Of a DNA stretch of 64,000 nucleotides, positions 25,606-33,835 are shown in pieces. The stretch is taken from contig CABYNS010000001.1 of assembly GCA_902520335.1 (NCBI GenBank), forward strand, positions 240,001 through 304,000, in the 5' to 3' direction. A program made the position numbers and the translations under genes. Source of the stretch: an uncultured Pelagibacteraceae bacterium. Its GTDB lineage: Bacteria > Pseudomonadota > Alphaproteobacteria > Pelagibacterales > Pelagibacteraceae. Numbering within the stretch: the first letter of the stretch is position 1; each line of letters begins with the position of its first letter. Below the pieces are notes generated by a model. The model had not been told where the DNA came from, ran no database searches, and saw only the letters and a list, made by a program, of their open reading frames with translations.

Positions 25606-26160
25606 ATGAATAAAATAACTGAAAGTCACATTCGTGATCATTTAGATTTAATTGAAAATAATTTTAAACAAATATCATCTTGCATAGAAAAAATTGCCGC
25701 AGATATAAAGAAAACATTAAAAGAGAATAAAACAATTTTTTTTGTGGGAAATGGAGGAAGTGCTGCTGATTGTGAGCATTTAGCTGGTGAGTTAGTAGGA
25801 AGATATAAAAAAAATAGACAACCATATAAAGCTATTTCATTAACAACAGACACCTCAGTAATTACTTGTATAGCTAATGACTTTGGATATGAGAAGATCT
25901 TTGAAAGACAATTACAGGGGGTTGGTCAAAAGGGTGATCTATTAATTGCTTTTTCTACCTCGGGAAATAGCAAGAACATCATAAATGTATTAAAGATGGC
26001 TAAAAAACTTAAAATAAAATCTATTAGTTTGCTTGGTAAAGATGGAGGAAAGTGTAAAAAATTGTCTGATTATAATTATGTTGTTCCATCTAAATCAACT
26101 GCAAACATTCAAGAGGTACATCATTTAATAGGCCATATTTTTTGCAGATTAGTGGACTAA
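25606..26160 (+). CDS. gmhA: Sedoheptulose 7-phosphate isomerase (GmhA)
   Basis: A 184-residue SIS-domain protein. The N-terminal helix region is followed by FFVGNGGSAADCEHLAGELVGRY, whose NGGSAADCEH is the GmhA signature. LTTDTSVITCIANDFGYEKIF, then FSTSGNSKNI, and a C-terminal EVHHLIGH with the metal-binding His, complete the family pattern. It converts sedoheptulose 7-phosphate into D-glycero-D-manno-heptose 7-phosphate, the entry step for all bacterial heptoses. Its position after the HddC-GmhB fusion fits a GDP-heptose operon; it also could feed the HldE-like route downstream. Confidence 0.95.
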   Translation: MNKITESHIRDHLDLIENNFKQISSCIEKIAADIKKTLKENKTIFFVGNGGSAADCEHLAGELVGRYKKNRQPYKAISLTTDTSVITCIANDFGYEKIFERQLQGVGQKGDLLIAFSTSGNSKNIINVLKMAKKLKIKSISLLGKDGGKCKKLSDYNYVVPSKSTANIQEVHHLIGHIFCRLVD

Positions 26161-26229
26161 ATATTTAATAAATCATTTAATCTAATATTTTTCTTAAATT
26201 TTTGCCATATTTTGTTATTAACTTGTCGA

Positions 26230-26961
26230 ATGATCAACTTTAACAATCAAAAATATTTTTACGAACCTTATCCTCATGCTTTATATGAGAATGTTTTTGA
26301 TACACCTTTTTATGAAAAGTTATGTAATGAATTTCCAAGTGATCAAAAATTTGATAATTTTGATTTTGATAAACAAAATCAATTAAAACAGAAAAAATTT
26401 TCACTAAACGACAACCACCCGTCGTTTAAAAATATACTAAATAATAAAAAAAATATTAATGATTTATACAATTTTTTAAATAACCAAAAATTTAAAAACT
26501 TGATTCTAGATCTTTTAGATAAAAATCATATTTCACTATCAAGACATCAATATGAAAAAAATTTTTTGAGAAAAATTTACGACAAAATAAGAAGAAACAA
26601 AAAGTTTGGTTTTGAATTTTCAATGATTTCGACTAATGGAGGTTTTATCAAACCTCATACTGATGGTGCTGATAAGTTAATAAGTTTTGTAATTCCCATA
26701 ATTAAAAATAATGATTTTGAAAACATACCTAACTCTGGTACTGATATTTTGCGACCAACAGAAGATAAATATAAATATAACTTTTTTAACACTACTGTGC
26801 CTTTTGAAGCTACAGAAGTAGTTAGAAAAATTCCTTTTAATAAAAATCAAATTTTTTTGTTTGTAAAAACTCACAACTCATTGCACTCTGTAGGTCCTAT
26901 GGCTAATCCATCAGAGAAATCTTTAATGAGGAAAAGCATAAACTTTTTTATCTACAAATGA
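26230..26961 (+). CDS. 2-oxoglutarate/Fe(II)-dependent oxygenase-like protein
   Basis: A 243-residue protein. The iron-binding HxD is in FIKPHTDGADK, and the distal His is in HNSLHSVGPM with the Arg of LMRKSINF for 2-oxoglutarate. This matches prolyl-4-hydroxylase-like and glycan-associated 2OG oxygenases. The upstream TTG at 26212 gives a longer form, but the ATG here begins MINFNNQKYFYEPYPH, which looks like a proper family start, so it is preferred. It could hydroxylate a sugar or aglycone. It is in the middle of the heptose block and lies 5 bp before an SDR gene. Confidence 0.72.
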   Translation: MINFNNQKYFYEPYPHALYENVFDTPFYEKLCNEFPSDQKFDNFDFDKQNQLKQKKFSLNDNHPSFKNILNNKKNINDLYNFLNNQKFKNLILDLLDKNHISLSRHQYEKNFLRKIYDKIRRNKKFGFEFSMISTNGGFIKPHTDGADKLISFVIPIIKNNDFENIPNSGTDILRPTEDKYKYNFFNTTVPFEATEVVRKIPFNKNQIFLFVKTHNSLHSVGPMANPSEKSLMRKSINFFIYK

Positions 26962-26966
26962 ATTAA

Positions 26967-27713
26967 ATGAATCTAAATTTAAAAAATAAAACGGTATTAT
27001 TAACTGGGGCAGGCAAGGGTATAGGGAAAAAAATTTTAGAACTTCTTATAAAAGAAAAAGTAATTGTATATGCAGTAACAAGAAACAAATCCGATTTCAA
27101 AAACTTAAGAAAAAATAAAAATTTATATTTAGTTAGTGGAGATATAACAAAACAAAGTATCATAAATAATATTTTTTCACTGGCAAAAAAAAATAAACAT
27201 GTTTTTAATTGTTTAATCAATAATGCTGGTATTCGGCAAAGAAAAGAGTTTTCAAAAATTAATAAATTAGATTTGGATCTAATCTTTGAAAATAACTTTT
27301 TTTCACTATTCAAAATAACTCAACTATTTAGCTCACAATTTAAATTTAAAAAACAAGCGGGATCAATTGTTAATATAAGCTCTATTGTTGGAAATATTGG
27401 TTTTAAAGAACTTTCGGGATATGCGTCCACAAAAGCTGCAGTAGACGGTCTAACTAAATCATTAGCAGCAGAGTTTGCTGAAAAGAAAATTAGAGTAAAT
27501 TCGATTGCTCCAGGTTTTATAAAATCATCTTATTATAAAAATTTCAAAGAAAATAAATCAAAATTATATAAATGGACTTTAAGTAGAATACCGCTTGATA
27601 AGTGGGGTGAAAATTTAGATGTCGCTTATTTAACCTTATTTTTGTTGTCTGAAAATTCTAAGTATATAAATGGTCAAGTAATCAAAATTGATGGAGGTTG
27701 GACATCAACATAA
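26967..27713 (+). CDS. Short-chain dehydrogenase/reductase (FabG-like)
   Basis: A 248-residue classical SDR: TGAGKGIGKKI at residues 14-24, NNAG (about 88-91), Ser of NISSIVGN, and YASTK as the YxxxK active site. RVNSIAPGF and the C-terminal INGQVIKIDGGW complete the fold. The classical length and motifs suggest an NAD(P)H reductase of sugar, ketone or polyol. The next gene (KdsB) starts inside this one's stop codon (TAATG), so the two are coupled. It could belong to a Kdo-like or modified heptose route; the substrate is unknown. Confidence 0.88.
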   Translation: MNLNLKNKTVLLTGAGKGIGKKILELLIKEKVIVYAVTRNKSDFKNLRKNKNLYLVSGDITKQSIINNIFSLAKKNKHVFNCLINNAGIRQRKEFSKINKLDLDLIFENNFFSLFKITQLFSSQFKFKKQAGSIVNISSIVGNIGFKELSGYASTKAAVDGLTKSLAAEFAEKKIRVNSIAPGFIKSSYYKNFKENKSKLYKWTLSRIPLDKWGENLDVAYLTLFLLSENSKYINGQVIKIDGGWTST

Positions 27714-28456
27714 TGAAAGTTTTAGGATTAATACCTACTAGACTAGGTTCAACAAGGTTACCATCGAAACCTCTTTTAGAGATTAATGGAATTCCCCTTA
27801 TTATTCATACATACAAGAGAGCAATGTTATCAAAAAAATTTGACGATATAATTATTTGCTGCGATGATAAAAAAATATTAGATGTTGCTAAAAAATTCAA
27901 AGCAAAATGTGTTCTAACGTCAAAACATCATAATAATGGCACAGAAAGAATTACCGAAGTATTACTTAAACAAAAAAATTCATATGATCTAATTGTAGAT
28001 ATCCAGGGTGATGAGCCATTAATCAGCCCAGATCATATTGATAAAGTAATAGACTTTCATAAGAAAAATCTTTCAGCCGATATCATTCTTCCTACACTCA
28101 GAATAAAATTGGCTGATAATCAAAATTTAATTAAGGTTGTTACCGATATAAAGAATAATGTTCTTTATTTATCTAGGGCTAAAATTCCTCTTGAATTTAA
28201 AAAAAAAAACTCCTTTTACAAAAAACATTTATCAATAATCTCATTTAAGAAAAATGCGTTAATTAAATATTCATCAGCAAAGAAAAGTAATCTTGAAAAA
28301 ATTGAGGATATAGAATTATTACGTGCACTTGAAATAGGTCTTAAGATAAAAACTCTAAATTTAGTTGGAGATAGTTTTTCAGTTGATGTTATGGAAGATT
28401 TTATAAAAGCAAAAGAAAAATTTAAAACAGATAAAATCTTAAAAAAGTACTCTTAA
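27713..28456 (+). CDS. kdsB: 3-deoxy-manno-octulosonate cytidylyltransferase (KdsB) or close paralogue
   Basis: A 247-residue cytidylyltransferase. It starts MKVLGLIPTRLGSTRLPSKP (the KdsB nucleotide-binding motif), with DIQGDEPLI near residue 98 and the SRAKIPL strand later. KdsB forms CMP-Kdo from CTP and Kdo. The start chosen is the ATG sharing an A with the upstream TAA stop; the five extra residues upstream have no homology. It is unclear whether this is the housekeeping lipopolysaccharide enzyme or a paralogue for a Kdo-related sugar, since it lies inside an accessory island next to an SDR and an AroB-like enzyme. Confidence 0.88.
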   Translation: MKVLGLIPTRLGSTRLPSKPLLEINGIPLIIHTYKRAMLSKKFDDIIICCDDKKILDVAKKFKAKCVLTSKHHNNGTERITEVLLKQKNSYDLIVDIQGDEPLISPDHIDKVIDFHKKNLSADIILPTLRIKLADNQNLIKVVTDIKNNVLYLSRAKIPLEFKKKNSFYKKHLSIISFKKNALIKYSSAKKSNLEKIEDIELLRALEIGLKIKTLNLVGDSFSVDVMEDFIKAKEKFKTDKILKKYS

Positions 28457-28458
28457 AA

Positions 28459-29625
28459 ATGAATGATCGAAATAGAATAATTTATAAAATTAACAAAAAT
28501 ATACATGACATAATTTACACAAAAAATATTGTAAAGTCTCTTGAAAAGAAAATCACTGAATTAAAAAGTGATAAAAAAATTATTTTTTTATATGATGAAA
28601 ATATATCAAATCATATTATTAAAGATATTCTTTTAGGGTTAAAACTAACGGGATGTAAAATTTCATCAAAAAAAATAAAAAGTTTAAAGAAAAATAAGAA
28701 TATAAAAAGTGTTCTAGATTTAATAGATACATTTACAAAATTATCTCTGACTAAAAAATCAGTTGTTATCACATGTGGAGGTGGTGTAATTGGTGATTTG
28801 ACTGGCTTAGCATCATGTTTATATAAGCGTGGATTAATTTATATTAATATTCCCTCAACGATGACTGCACTTGTTGACTCATGTATTGGTGGAAAGACAG
28901 GAATAAATCACAATAAACAAATAAATTTGATTGGAACTTATTTTCATCCATCAAATGTAATAATTTATGAAAAAATTTTAGACTCAATTCCTGAAAGAGA
29001 GTATATCAGCGGACAAGCTGAAATAATTAAATCTTTTATTATATCTAATAAATCAAACTTAAACTTTTTTGATAAGAATATATCAAAAATAATAAATAGG
29101 AATAAAGTTATAGCAAAAAAATTGATTTTAGACTCTTTAAAAATAAAAATTGATCACTTCACAAAAGATGTTTATGAGAAGAATAAAAGATTATTATTAA
29201 ATTTTGGACATACTTTTGGACATGCTTATGAAATGGCAACAGATGATTTGATCAAAAAAGATTTTTTAAGACATGGTGAAGCCGTTTCACTAGGAATGAT
29301 TTCTGAAATAGCTTTATCTTACTTAGAGAATAATAATAAGTCTCAAAAAAAAAACATTTTTAAAAATTTAATAAAAATTGAAAATACTTTAAAATCTTTG
29401 AATTTACCAATCAAATTAAATTTAAATAAGAAAATTGAAACTAGAAATTTGTATAAAAAAATTTTTTTCTATGTTTTTCAAGATAAGAAGAAAATCTCAG
29501 ATAAACCAATCTATATAAATTTTAAAGATAAAGGGAAACTATACCCCAAAGAAATCAATAATTTTGATAATATTAATAAAATTATCTATTACCTTTTGAA
29601 TAATACAGATTTAAGAAAAATTTAG
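28459..29625 (+). CDS. 3-dehydroquinate synthase-family sugar phosphate cyclase
   Basis: A 388-residue member of the AroB family. It has VVITCGGGVIGDLTGLAS with the NAD-binding glycines, PSTMTALVDSCIGGKTGIN, the metal ligand region GQAEIIK, and NFGHTFGHAYE with two metal-binding His. AroB makes dehydroquinate from DAHP. Paralogues (2-epi-5-epi-valiolone and related synthases) cyclise sedoheptulose 7-phosphate. In this block GmhA also uses sedoheptulose 7-phosphate, so a carbocyclic sugar product is possible. The DSxxGGKTG motif, however, is like AroB itself. Which reaction applies cannot be decided from sequence alone. Confidence 0.82.
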   Translation: MNDRNRIIYKINKNIHDIIYTKNIVKSLEKKITELKSDKKIIFLYDENISNHIIKDILLGLKLTGCKISSKKIKSLKKNKNIKSVLDLIDTFTKLSLTKKSVVITCGGGVIGDLTGLASCLYKRGLIYINIPSTMTALVDSCIGGKTGINHNKQINLIGTYFHPSNVIIYEKILDSIPEREYISGQAEIIKSFIISNKSNLNFFDKNISKIINRNKVIAKKLILDSLKIKIDHFTKDVYEKNKRLLLNFGHTFGHAYEMATDDLIKKDFLRHGEAVSLGMISEIALSYLENNNKSQKKNIFKNLIKIENTLKSLNLPIKLNLNKKIETRNLYKKIFFYVFQDKKKISDKPIYINFKDKGKLYPKEINNFDNINKIIYYLLNNTDLRKI

Positions 29626-29634
29626 CTTGCTGTA

Positions 29635-30882
29635 ATGTTCAATAATACCCTCAAAAAATATAACTTTTTTCGTAATAAATTTTTTTCAGAGCAGATTTAT
29701 AATATTAGTTCATTTGAGTTATTTGAAATTCTCTTAACTAAAAAAATTAATAAGCCGAAATTTAATATATTGGAATTTTTAACAAACCTAATAAATTTCT
29801 TTTTAAGTATTATTACAATTTATAAATGTAAAATTCTCAAGATAAGTAGAATTAATTACTTTATAGTCTTTAATAATGATTTATCCGATCCAAGATCAAA
29901 TCATATAAATTCAATAATCGATATAAACAAAAATATTAATATTATTAAAACTTCTAGCTTACGTTTATCCTTACTTTCATTTTTTAAGTTCAAAAATGTT
30001 ATTTTTCATGAAAGTATCATATATTTTTCCAGATTTTTTTATAAAGAGAAAAAATTTACGATTAAAGAAAAGTTCAAAAGTATCCATAAATGTAAATTAA
30101 GACAATATAATATATATTGTAAAATCTTTAAATATTTGAATATCAAAAAATTTATAATGATCGATGATTATAGAGAAATTCAAATTTTTATTAAAATTTG
30201 TAAAAAACTTAAAATAGAGTCAATTGGTTACATGCACTCTAGGTTTTCAAAATATAGAGTATCTTTGAAATATGATTGTTTTGATAGATATATAGTCTGG
30301 ACAAATTATTTTAAAAAAAAATTAATTGAAATAAATCCCAATTATAAAAATAAGGTATTGGTAAGTAATTTCAGAAATTTTAAAAAAACAAGATATAGAA
30401 GACCTAACAAAGATCTTAAACTTTTGTTTTTTTCAGATAGCAGAATGGATTACAAATCAGTGATTAGTTACCTAAATCAATTAAAGAAAAAAAAGATTAA
30501 AGTATTTGTTAAATTGAAAACAAATCAGATAGAAAACAATGTTTTTTTAAATTACATAAATAATAATGATTTCATAAAGATAGATGAAAAAAATGTTGCG
30601 ACAGCTGTCCGCAAATATAATCCTCAGTTTTTTGTAGCAACTAATTCAAATGTTTTGTTGGAAGCCAGTTTGTATAATTGTTTTCCTATTTTACTCAAGA
30701 CAAATAATGATTACTCATTTGATCTAATAAAAGATAAGATATCATTCCCATATTCTGGAAAGAGTGATTTTTATCATTTTTTGAGAAAATTAATGAACAA
30801 AAGATACTTGATTGATAAGATTTATAATAAAGTATGGAAATCCAATAATGACTTTAGAAGTATAAAAAATTTTTTAAATTAA
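29635..30882 (+). CDS. Uncharacterised protein, probably a GT-B-type glycosyltransferase
   Basis: I do not recognise this 415-residue protein firmly. It begins with a hydrophobic stretch (about residues 45-65, FLTNLINFFLSIITIYKC) that may bind the membrane. The C-terminal half looks like a nucleotide-sugar-binding domain: LKLLFFSDSRMDYKSVISYL, then FFVATNSNVLLEASLYNCFP, where the Glu after the Asn-rich loop resembles that of GT-B transferases such as CDP-glycerol glycerophosphotransferase-like enzymes. It is probably a glycosyl- or polyol-phosphate transferase of the heptose block. Confidence is modest. Confidence 0.5.
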   Translation: MFNNTLKKYNFFRNKFFSEQIYNISSFELFEILLTKKINKPKFNILEFLTNLINFFLSIITIYKCKILKISRINYFIVFNNDLSDPRSNHINSIIDINKNINIIKTSSLRLSLLSFFKFKNVIFHESIIYFSRFFYKEKKFTIKEKFKSIHKCKLRQYNIYCKIFKYLNIKKFIMIDDYREIQIFIKICKKLKIESIGYMHSRFSKYRVSLKYDCFDRYIVWTNYFKKKLIEINPNYKNKVLVSNFRNFKKTRYRRPNKDLKLLFFSDSRMDYKSVISYLNQLKKKKIKVFVKLKTNQIENNVFLNYINNNDFIKIDEKNVATAVRKYNPQFFVATNSNVLLEASLYNCFPILLKTNNDYSFDLIKDKISFPYSGKSDFYHFLRKLMNKRYLIDKIYNKVWKSNNDFRSIKNFLN

Positions 30883-30887
30883 TATAA

Positions 30888-31526
30888 ATGAATTTTTTAA
30901 ATTATATAAAAACAAAAATTACAATTACCAGATATAATTATTCTAATATTAAAAGATATGGACAATTATTAGAGCTGATATTAAAATTTAAACCTAAGTC
31001 GGTTTTAGAGATTGGAGTTTATAAAGGGTTAAGATCTGCTCAAATGCTAAGTGCTGCAAAAGTATTTAGTAATGAAGTAAATTACTACGGTTTTGACCTT
31101 TTCGAAAATTTTTATTCTGAAGAAAAAATTTTAGATAAAGAATTAAGTAAAAAACCAAATAGTTTAGATAATATTCAAAATTTTTTAAAAAATAGAGGAA
31201 AAATAAATCTTTATAAAGGTTTCACAAATGAGACACTGCCTAAATTTTTGAATAAGAAGATAAAAATAGATTTTATTTTTATCGATGGAGGTCACTCAAT
31301 AGAAACAATAAAGAATGATTGGTTTTATGTCTCAAAAATGATGCATGAAAAAACGATAGTCATATTTGATGATTTTTATCATGATGATCAGGATTTGATT
31401 AAGAGGTTTGGATGTAACAATATAGTTTCTAATTTAGAAAACAAATATAAAGTTAAATATTTACCAAACATAGATAATATTGTTAAAAAAAAATTAAAGA
31501 TTCAATTAGTTCAGGTAACACTTTAA
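30888..31526 (+). CDS. Class I SAM-dependent methyltransferase (Methyltransf_24 / CmcI-like)
   Basis: A 212-residue methyltransferase: SVLEIGVYKGLRSAQML is the SAM-binding loop (about residues 39-55), YGFDLFENF the acidic strand, and IDFIFIDGGHSIETIKNDW the metal-binding/catalytic segment characteristic of CmcI- and TylF-like enzymes. The protein probably O-methylates a sugar hydroxyl. It is placed exactly at the end of the preceding gene (5-bp gap) and abuts the next gene with no gap. A related fold is also found at 59121. Confidence 0.82.
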   Translation: MNFLNYIKTKITITRYNYSNIKRYGQLLELILKFKPKSVLEIGVYKGLRSAQMLSAAKVFSNEVNYYGFDLFENFYSEEKILDKELSKKPNSLDNIQNFLKNRGKINLYKGFTNETLPKFLNKKIKIDFIFIDGGHSIETIKNDWFYVSKMMHEKTIVIFDDFYHDDQDLIKRFGCNNIVSNLENKYKVKYLPNIDNIVKKKLKIQLVQVTL

Positions 31527-32450
31527 ATGATTTTAGTAATAGGAGATTTGATTTTAGATAATTTTTCTATCAACAAAATTCAGAGAAAATCTCCAGAAGC
31601 CAATGTCCCAATAATAAAAAATTATGAATTAATTAATAGAATTGGTGGCGCTGGTAATGTTGCCAATAATATTAATAAGATAGATAAATCATGTATTCTG
31701 ATTAGTAGAATAGGAAAGAACATAAATGACAAAATTCTAGTTAAACTAATTAATGAAAATAAAATCAAAAATAAACTATTTTATGAAAAAAATTTTTCTG
31801 TTGGAAAAAAAATTAGGTTTTTTATAAATAATAATCAAAAATTTAGGTTAGATGAAGAAATAATATCCAAAATTAAAAAAAAAACTGAAAAAAGAATTGT
31901 TAATTACATAAAGAAAAATTTAAAAAGATTCTCTCTTTTGATTGTTTCTGATTACAAAAAAGGATTAATATCAAAAAACTTATTTAAAGAGATATCAAAA
32001 CTTTTTCTTAAGGAAAAAAAAATTATTATTACAAATCCAAAACAACAAGACATGAGATACTATTCTAATTCAACAATTATTGTCCCAAATGAAAAAGAAT
32101 TTGATAGTTTTTTTAAAAGAAATTTAAAATTTTCCTCAAAAATTGAAATTTTTTTTAAGAGATCAAAAATAGAAAATTTGATTATCACACGAGGTAAAAA
32201 AAAACTTTTATTTTTTAATAAAGAAAAAAAAAAAATTTCATTTAATGTTAAAAAAATAAAATCTTTTGATGTCACTGGGGCTAGCGACACTTTTATGGCT
32301 TTTTTAGGAATTTTTTTGAAAAGAGATATAGATTTGATAACATCAATTAAAATTGCAATATTAGCAGCGACTAAGGTTGTAACAAAAAATTATACTGAAA
32401 TAATAACTAGATTTGAGCTTAAAGGTATATTAAAAGACATAAAATTCTAA
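31527..32450 (+). CDS. PfkB-family kinase, HldE N-terminal (D-beta-D-heptose 7-phosphate kinase)-like
   Basis: A 307-residue ribokinase-family enzyme. MILVIGDLILDNFS at the start, EANVPIIKNYELINRIGGAGNVANN (about 31-55, the sugar-binding region of HldE) and the catalytic DVTGASDTFMAF near the end (where GASD replaces the usual GAGD) place it with the kinase half of HldE/RfaE. That enzyme phosphorylates heptose 7-phosphate on C1 in the beta configuration. The matching nucleotidyltransferase half is a separate gene at 33431, one gene further on. It directly abuts the preceding methyltransferase gene. Confidence 0.85.
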   Translation: MILVIGDLILDNFSINKIQRKSPEANVPIIKNYELINRIGGAGNVANNINKIDKSCILISRIGKNINDKILVKLINENKIKNKLFYEKNFSVGKKIRFFINNNQKFRLDEEIISKIKKKTEKRIVNYIKKNLKRFSLLIVSDYKKGLISKNLFKEISKLFLKEKKIIITNPKQQDMRYYSNSTIIVPNEKEFDSFFKRNLKFSSKIEIFFKRSKIENLIITRGKKKLLFFNKEKKKISFNVKKIKSFDVTGASDTFMAFLGIFLKRDIDLITSIKIAILAATKVVTKNYTEIITRFELKGILKDIKF

Positions 32451-32453
32451 TTT

Positions 32454-33431
32454 ATGAATTATTTGATCACAGGTATAACCGGTTTTGCAGGCCCTCATTT
32501 AGCCAATTTACTTATTCAAAAAAAACACAACGTTTACGGTTTAATAAATTGTAGTAATGGCAGAGAGAATGATATTAGAGACGTAGTTAGAGATGACATT
32601 TTTAATTCAATAAGATGGGTTTATTCAGATCTTAAAAATTTGAGAAGCTTGCAAATTATCTTTAAAGAAAATCAATTTGATGGTGTTTTTCATCTAGCTG
32701 CTCAATCTCATCCTCCAACAAGTTTTACTGATCCTCTTGGCACGATGGAAACAAATGTAATGGGATCAGCAAATTTGATACAATGTGTTTCAGATTTACA
32801 ACCAAATTGTAAATTGATGTTTTGCTCAACCTCAGAAGTTTATGGAAATATTGGAATGGATGGGAAAAAAATAAAAACAAATGATACTATTTTACCATCA
32901 AATCCCTATGGTAGCTCAAAAGCAGCTACCGATCTATACATGCAAGAGAGAATTGTAAATAAAAAAATCAATGGTTTTATCACTAGAGCTTTCTCTCACA
33001 CCGGACCTAGAAGGGGAAAAAATTTTTCAATATCTTCGGATGCATATCAAGTTGCAAGAATGATGAAAAATCTTCAAGATAAAACTTTATTAATTGGAAA
33101 CCTAGAGACTACTAGGGTTGTAATTGATGTAAGAGACACAGTTAATGCTTATTATTTGGCAATGATCAATGACAAATGTAACGGAAAGATTTTTAATGTT
33201 TGTGGGGATAAACCCAGAAAAATGCAATTTTTTACAGACAAATTGATTGAAATTAGTGGATTAAAAAATGTGGAGCAAAAAATTTATGATAAATTTTATA
33301 GGCCTATAGATATATATTATCAACACGGAGATTCATCTGAGCTTGTAGATTTAACAAATTGGAAACCTGAAATTTCAATTGAGCAGACACTTGAGGATTT
33401 ACTAAAATATTGGTTAAATAAAATAAATTGA
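32454..33431 (+). CDS. GDP-mannose 4,6-dehydratase-like extended SDR
   Basis: A 325-residue extended SDR. YLITGITGFAGPHLANLL (residues 3-20), the HLAAQSHPPTSF strand with the Ser/His of dehydratases, FCSTSEVYG, and a canonical YGSSK active site (about 160-164), plus the SHTGPRRG segment, resemble GDP-mannose 4,6-dehydratase. GDP-heptose 4,6-dehydratases that make 6-deoxyheptoses belong to the same family. Between the kinase and nucleotidyltransferase of an HldE-like pair, a heptose-linked substrate is likely. Its stop overlaps the next gene's ATG. Confidence 0.85.
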   Translation: MNYLITGITGFAGPHLANLLIQKKHNVYGLINCSNGRENDIRDVVRDDIFNSIRWVYSDLKNLRSLQIIFKENQFDGVFHLAAQSHPPTSFTDPLGTMETNVMGSANLIQCVSDLQPNCKLMFCSTSEVYGNIGMDGKKIKTNDTILPSNPYGSSKAATDLYMQERIVNKKINGFITRAFSHTGPRRGKNFSISSDAYQVARMMKNLQDKTLLIGNLETTRVVIDVRDTVNAYYLAMINDKCNGKIFNVCGDKPRKMQFFTDKLIEISGLKNVEQKIYDKFYRPIDIYYQHGDSSELVDLTNWKPEISIEQTLEDLLKYWLNKIN

Positions 33432-33835
33432 TGAACAACAAAAAAGTTTTTGTAAGTGGTTGTTTTGATATATTACATGCAGGCCACATAAAACTTCTTC
33501 ATAGGGCAAAAACCTTAGGTAATGATTTATATGTAGGTATTGACAGTGACAAAAGAGTAAAAAAAAGTAAAGGCCCTAACAGACCTGTTAATAACGAAAA
33601 AAACAGATTAGATATGTTACGAAGTCTAAGAATTATTAAATCAGTTAGAATTTTTGGATCTGATAAAAGTCTATTAAATATGATTAGACGTATTAAGCCT
33701 GATATTCTCCTGTTAGGAGACGATTGGAAAAATAAAAAAATTATAGGAAAAAATTTAGTCAAAAAGATTGTTTTTTTCAAAAGAATTAAAAAATATTCTA
33801 CCACTAAAATAATTGATAAAATTGAAAACAATTAA
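33431..33835 (+). CDS. Cytidylyltransferase-like protein, HldE C-terminal (heptose 1-phosphate nucleotidyltransferase)-like
   Basis: A 134-residue single-domain nucleotidyltransferase. VFVSGCFDILHAGHIKLLHRAK contains the HxGH motif (HAGH) at about residues 15-18, and KGPNRPVNNEKNRLDML followed by LLLGDDWKNKKIIG agrees with the HldE/RfaE C-terminal domain and glycerol-3-phosphate cytidylyltransferases. It would transfer ADP or CDP to heptose 1-phosphate. The ATG is preferred over a TTG one codon upstream because it overlaps the previous stop as TGATG. The transferred nucleotide cannot be told from sequence. Confidence 0.85.
   Translation: MNNKKVFVSGCFDILHAGHIKLLHRAKTLGNDLYVGIDSDKRVKKSKGPNRPVNNEKNRLDMLRSLRIIKSVRIFGSDKSLLNMIRRIKPDILLLGDDWKNKKIIGKNLVKKIVFFKRIKKYSTTKIIDKIENN

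Noticed and set aside
26212..26229. TTG start adding six residues to the 2-oxoglutarate oxygenase
   Set aside because: The ATG at 26230 is a better start and the added residues are not conserved-looking.
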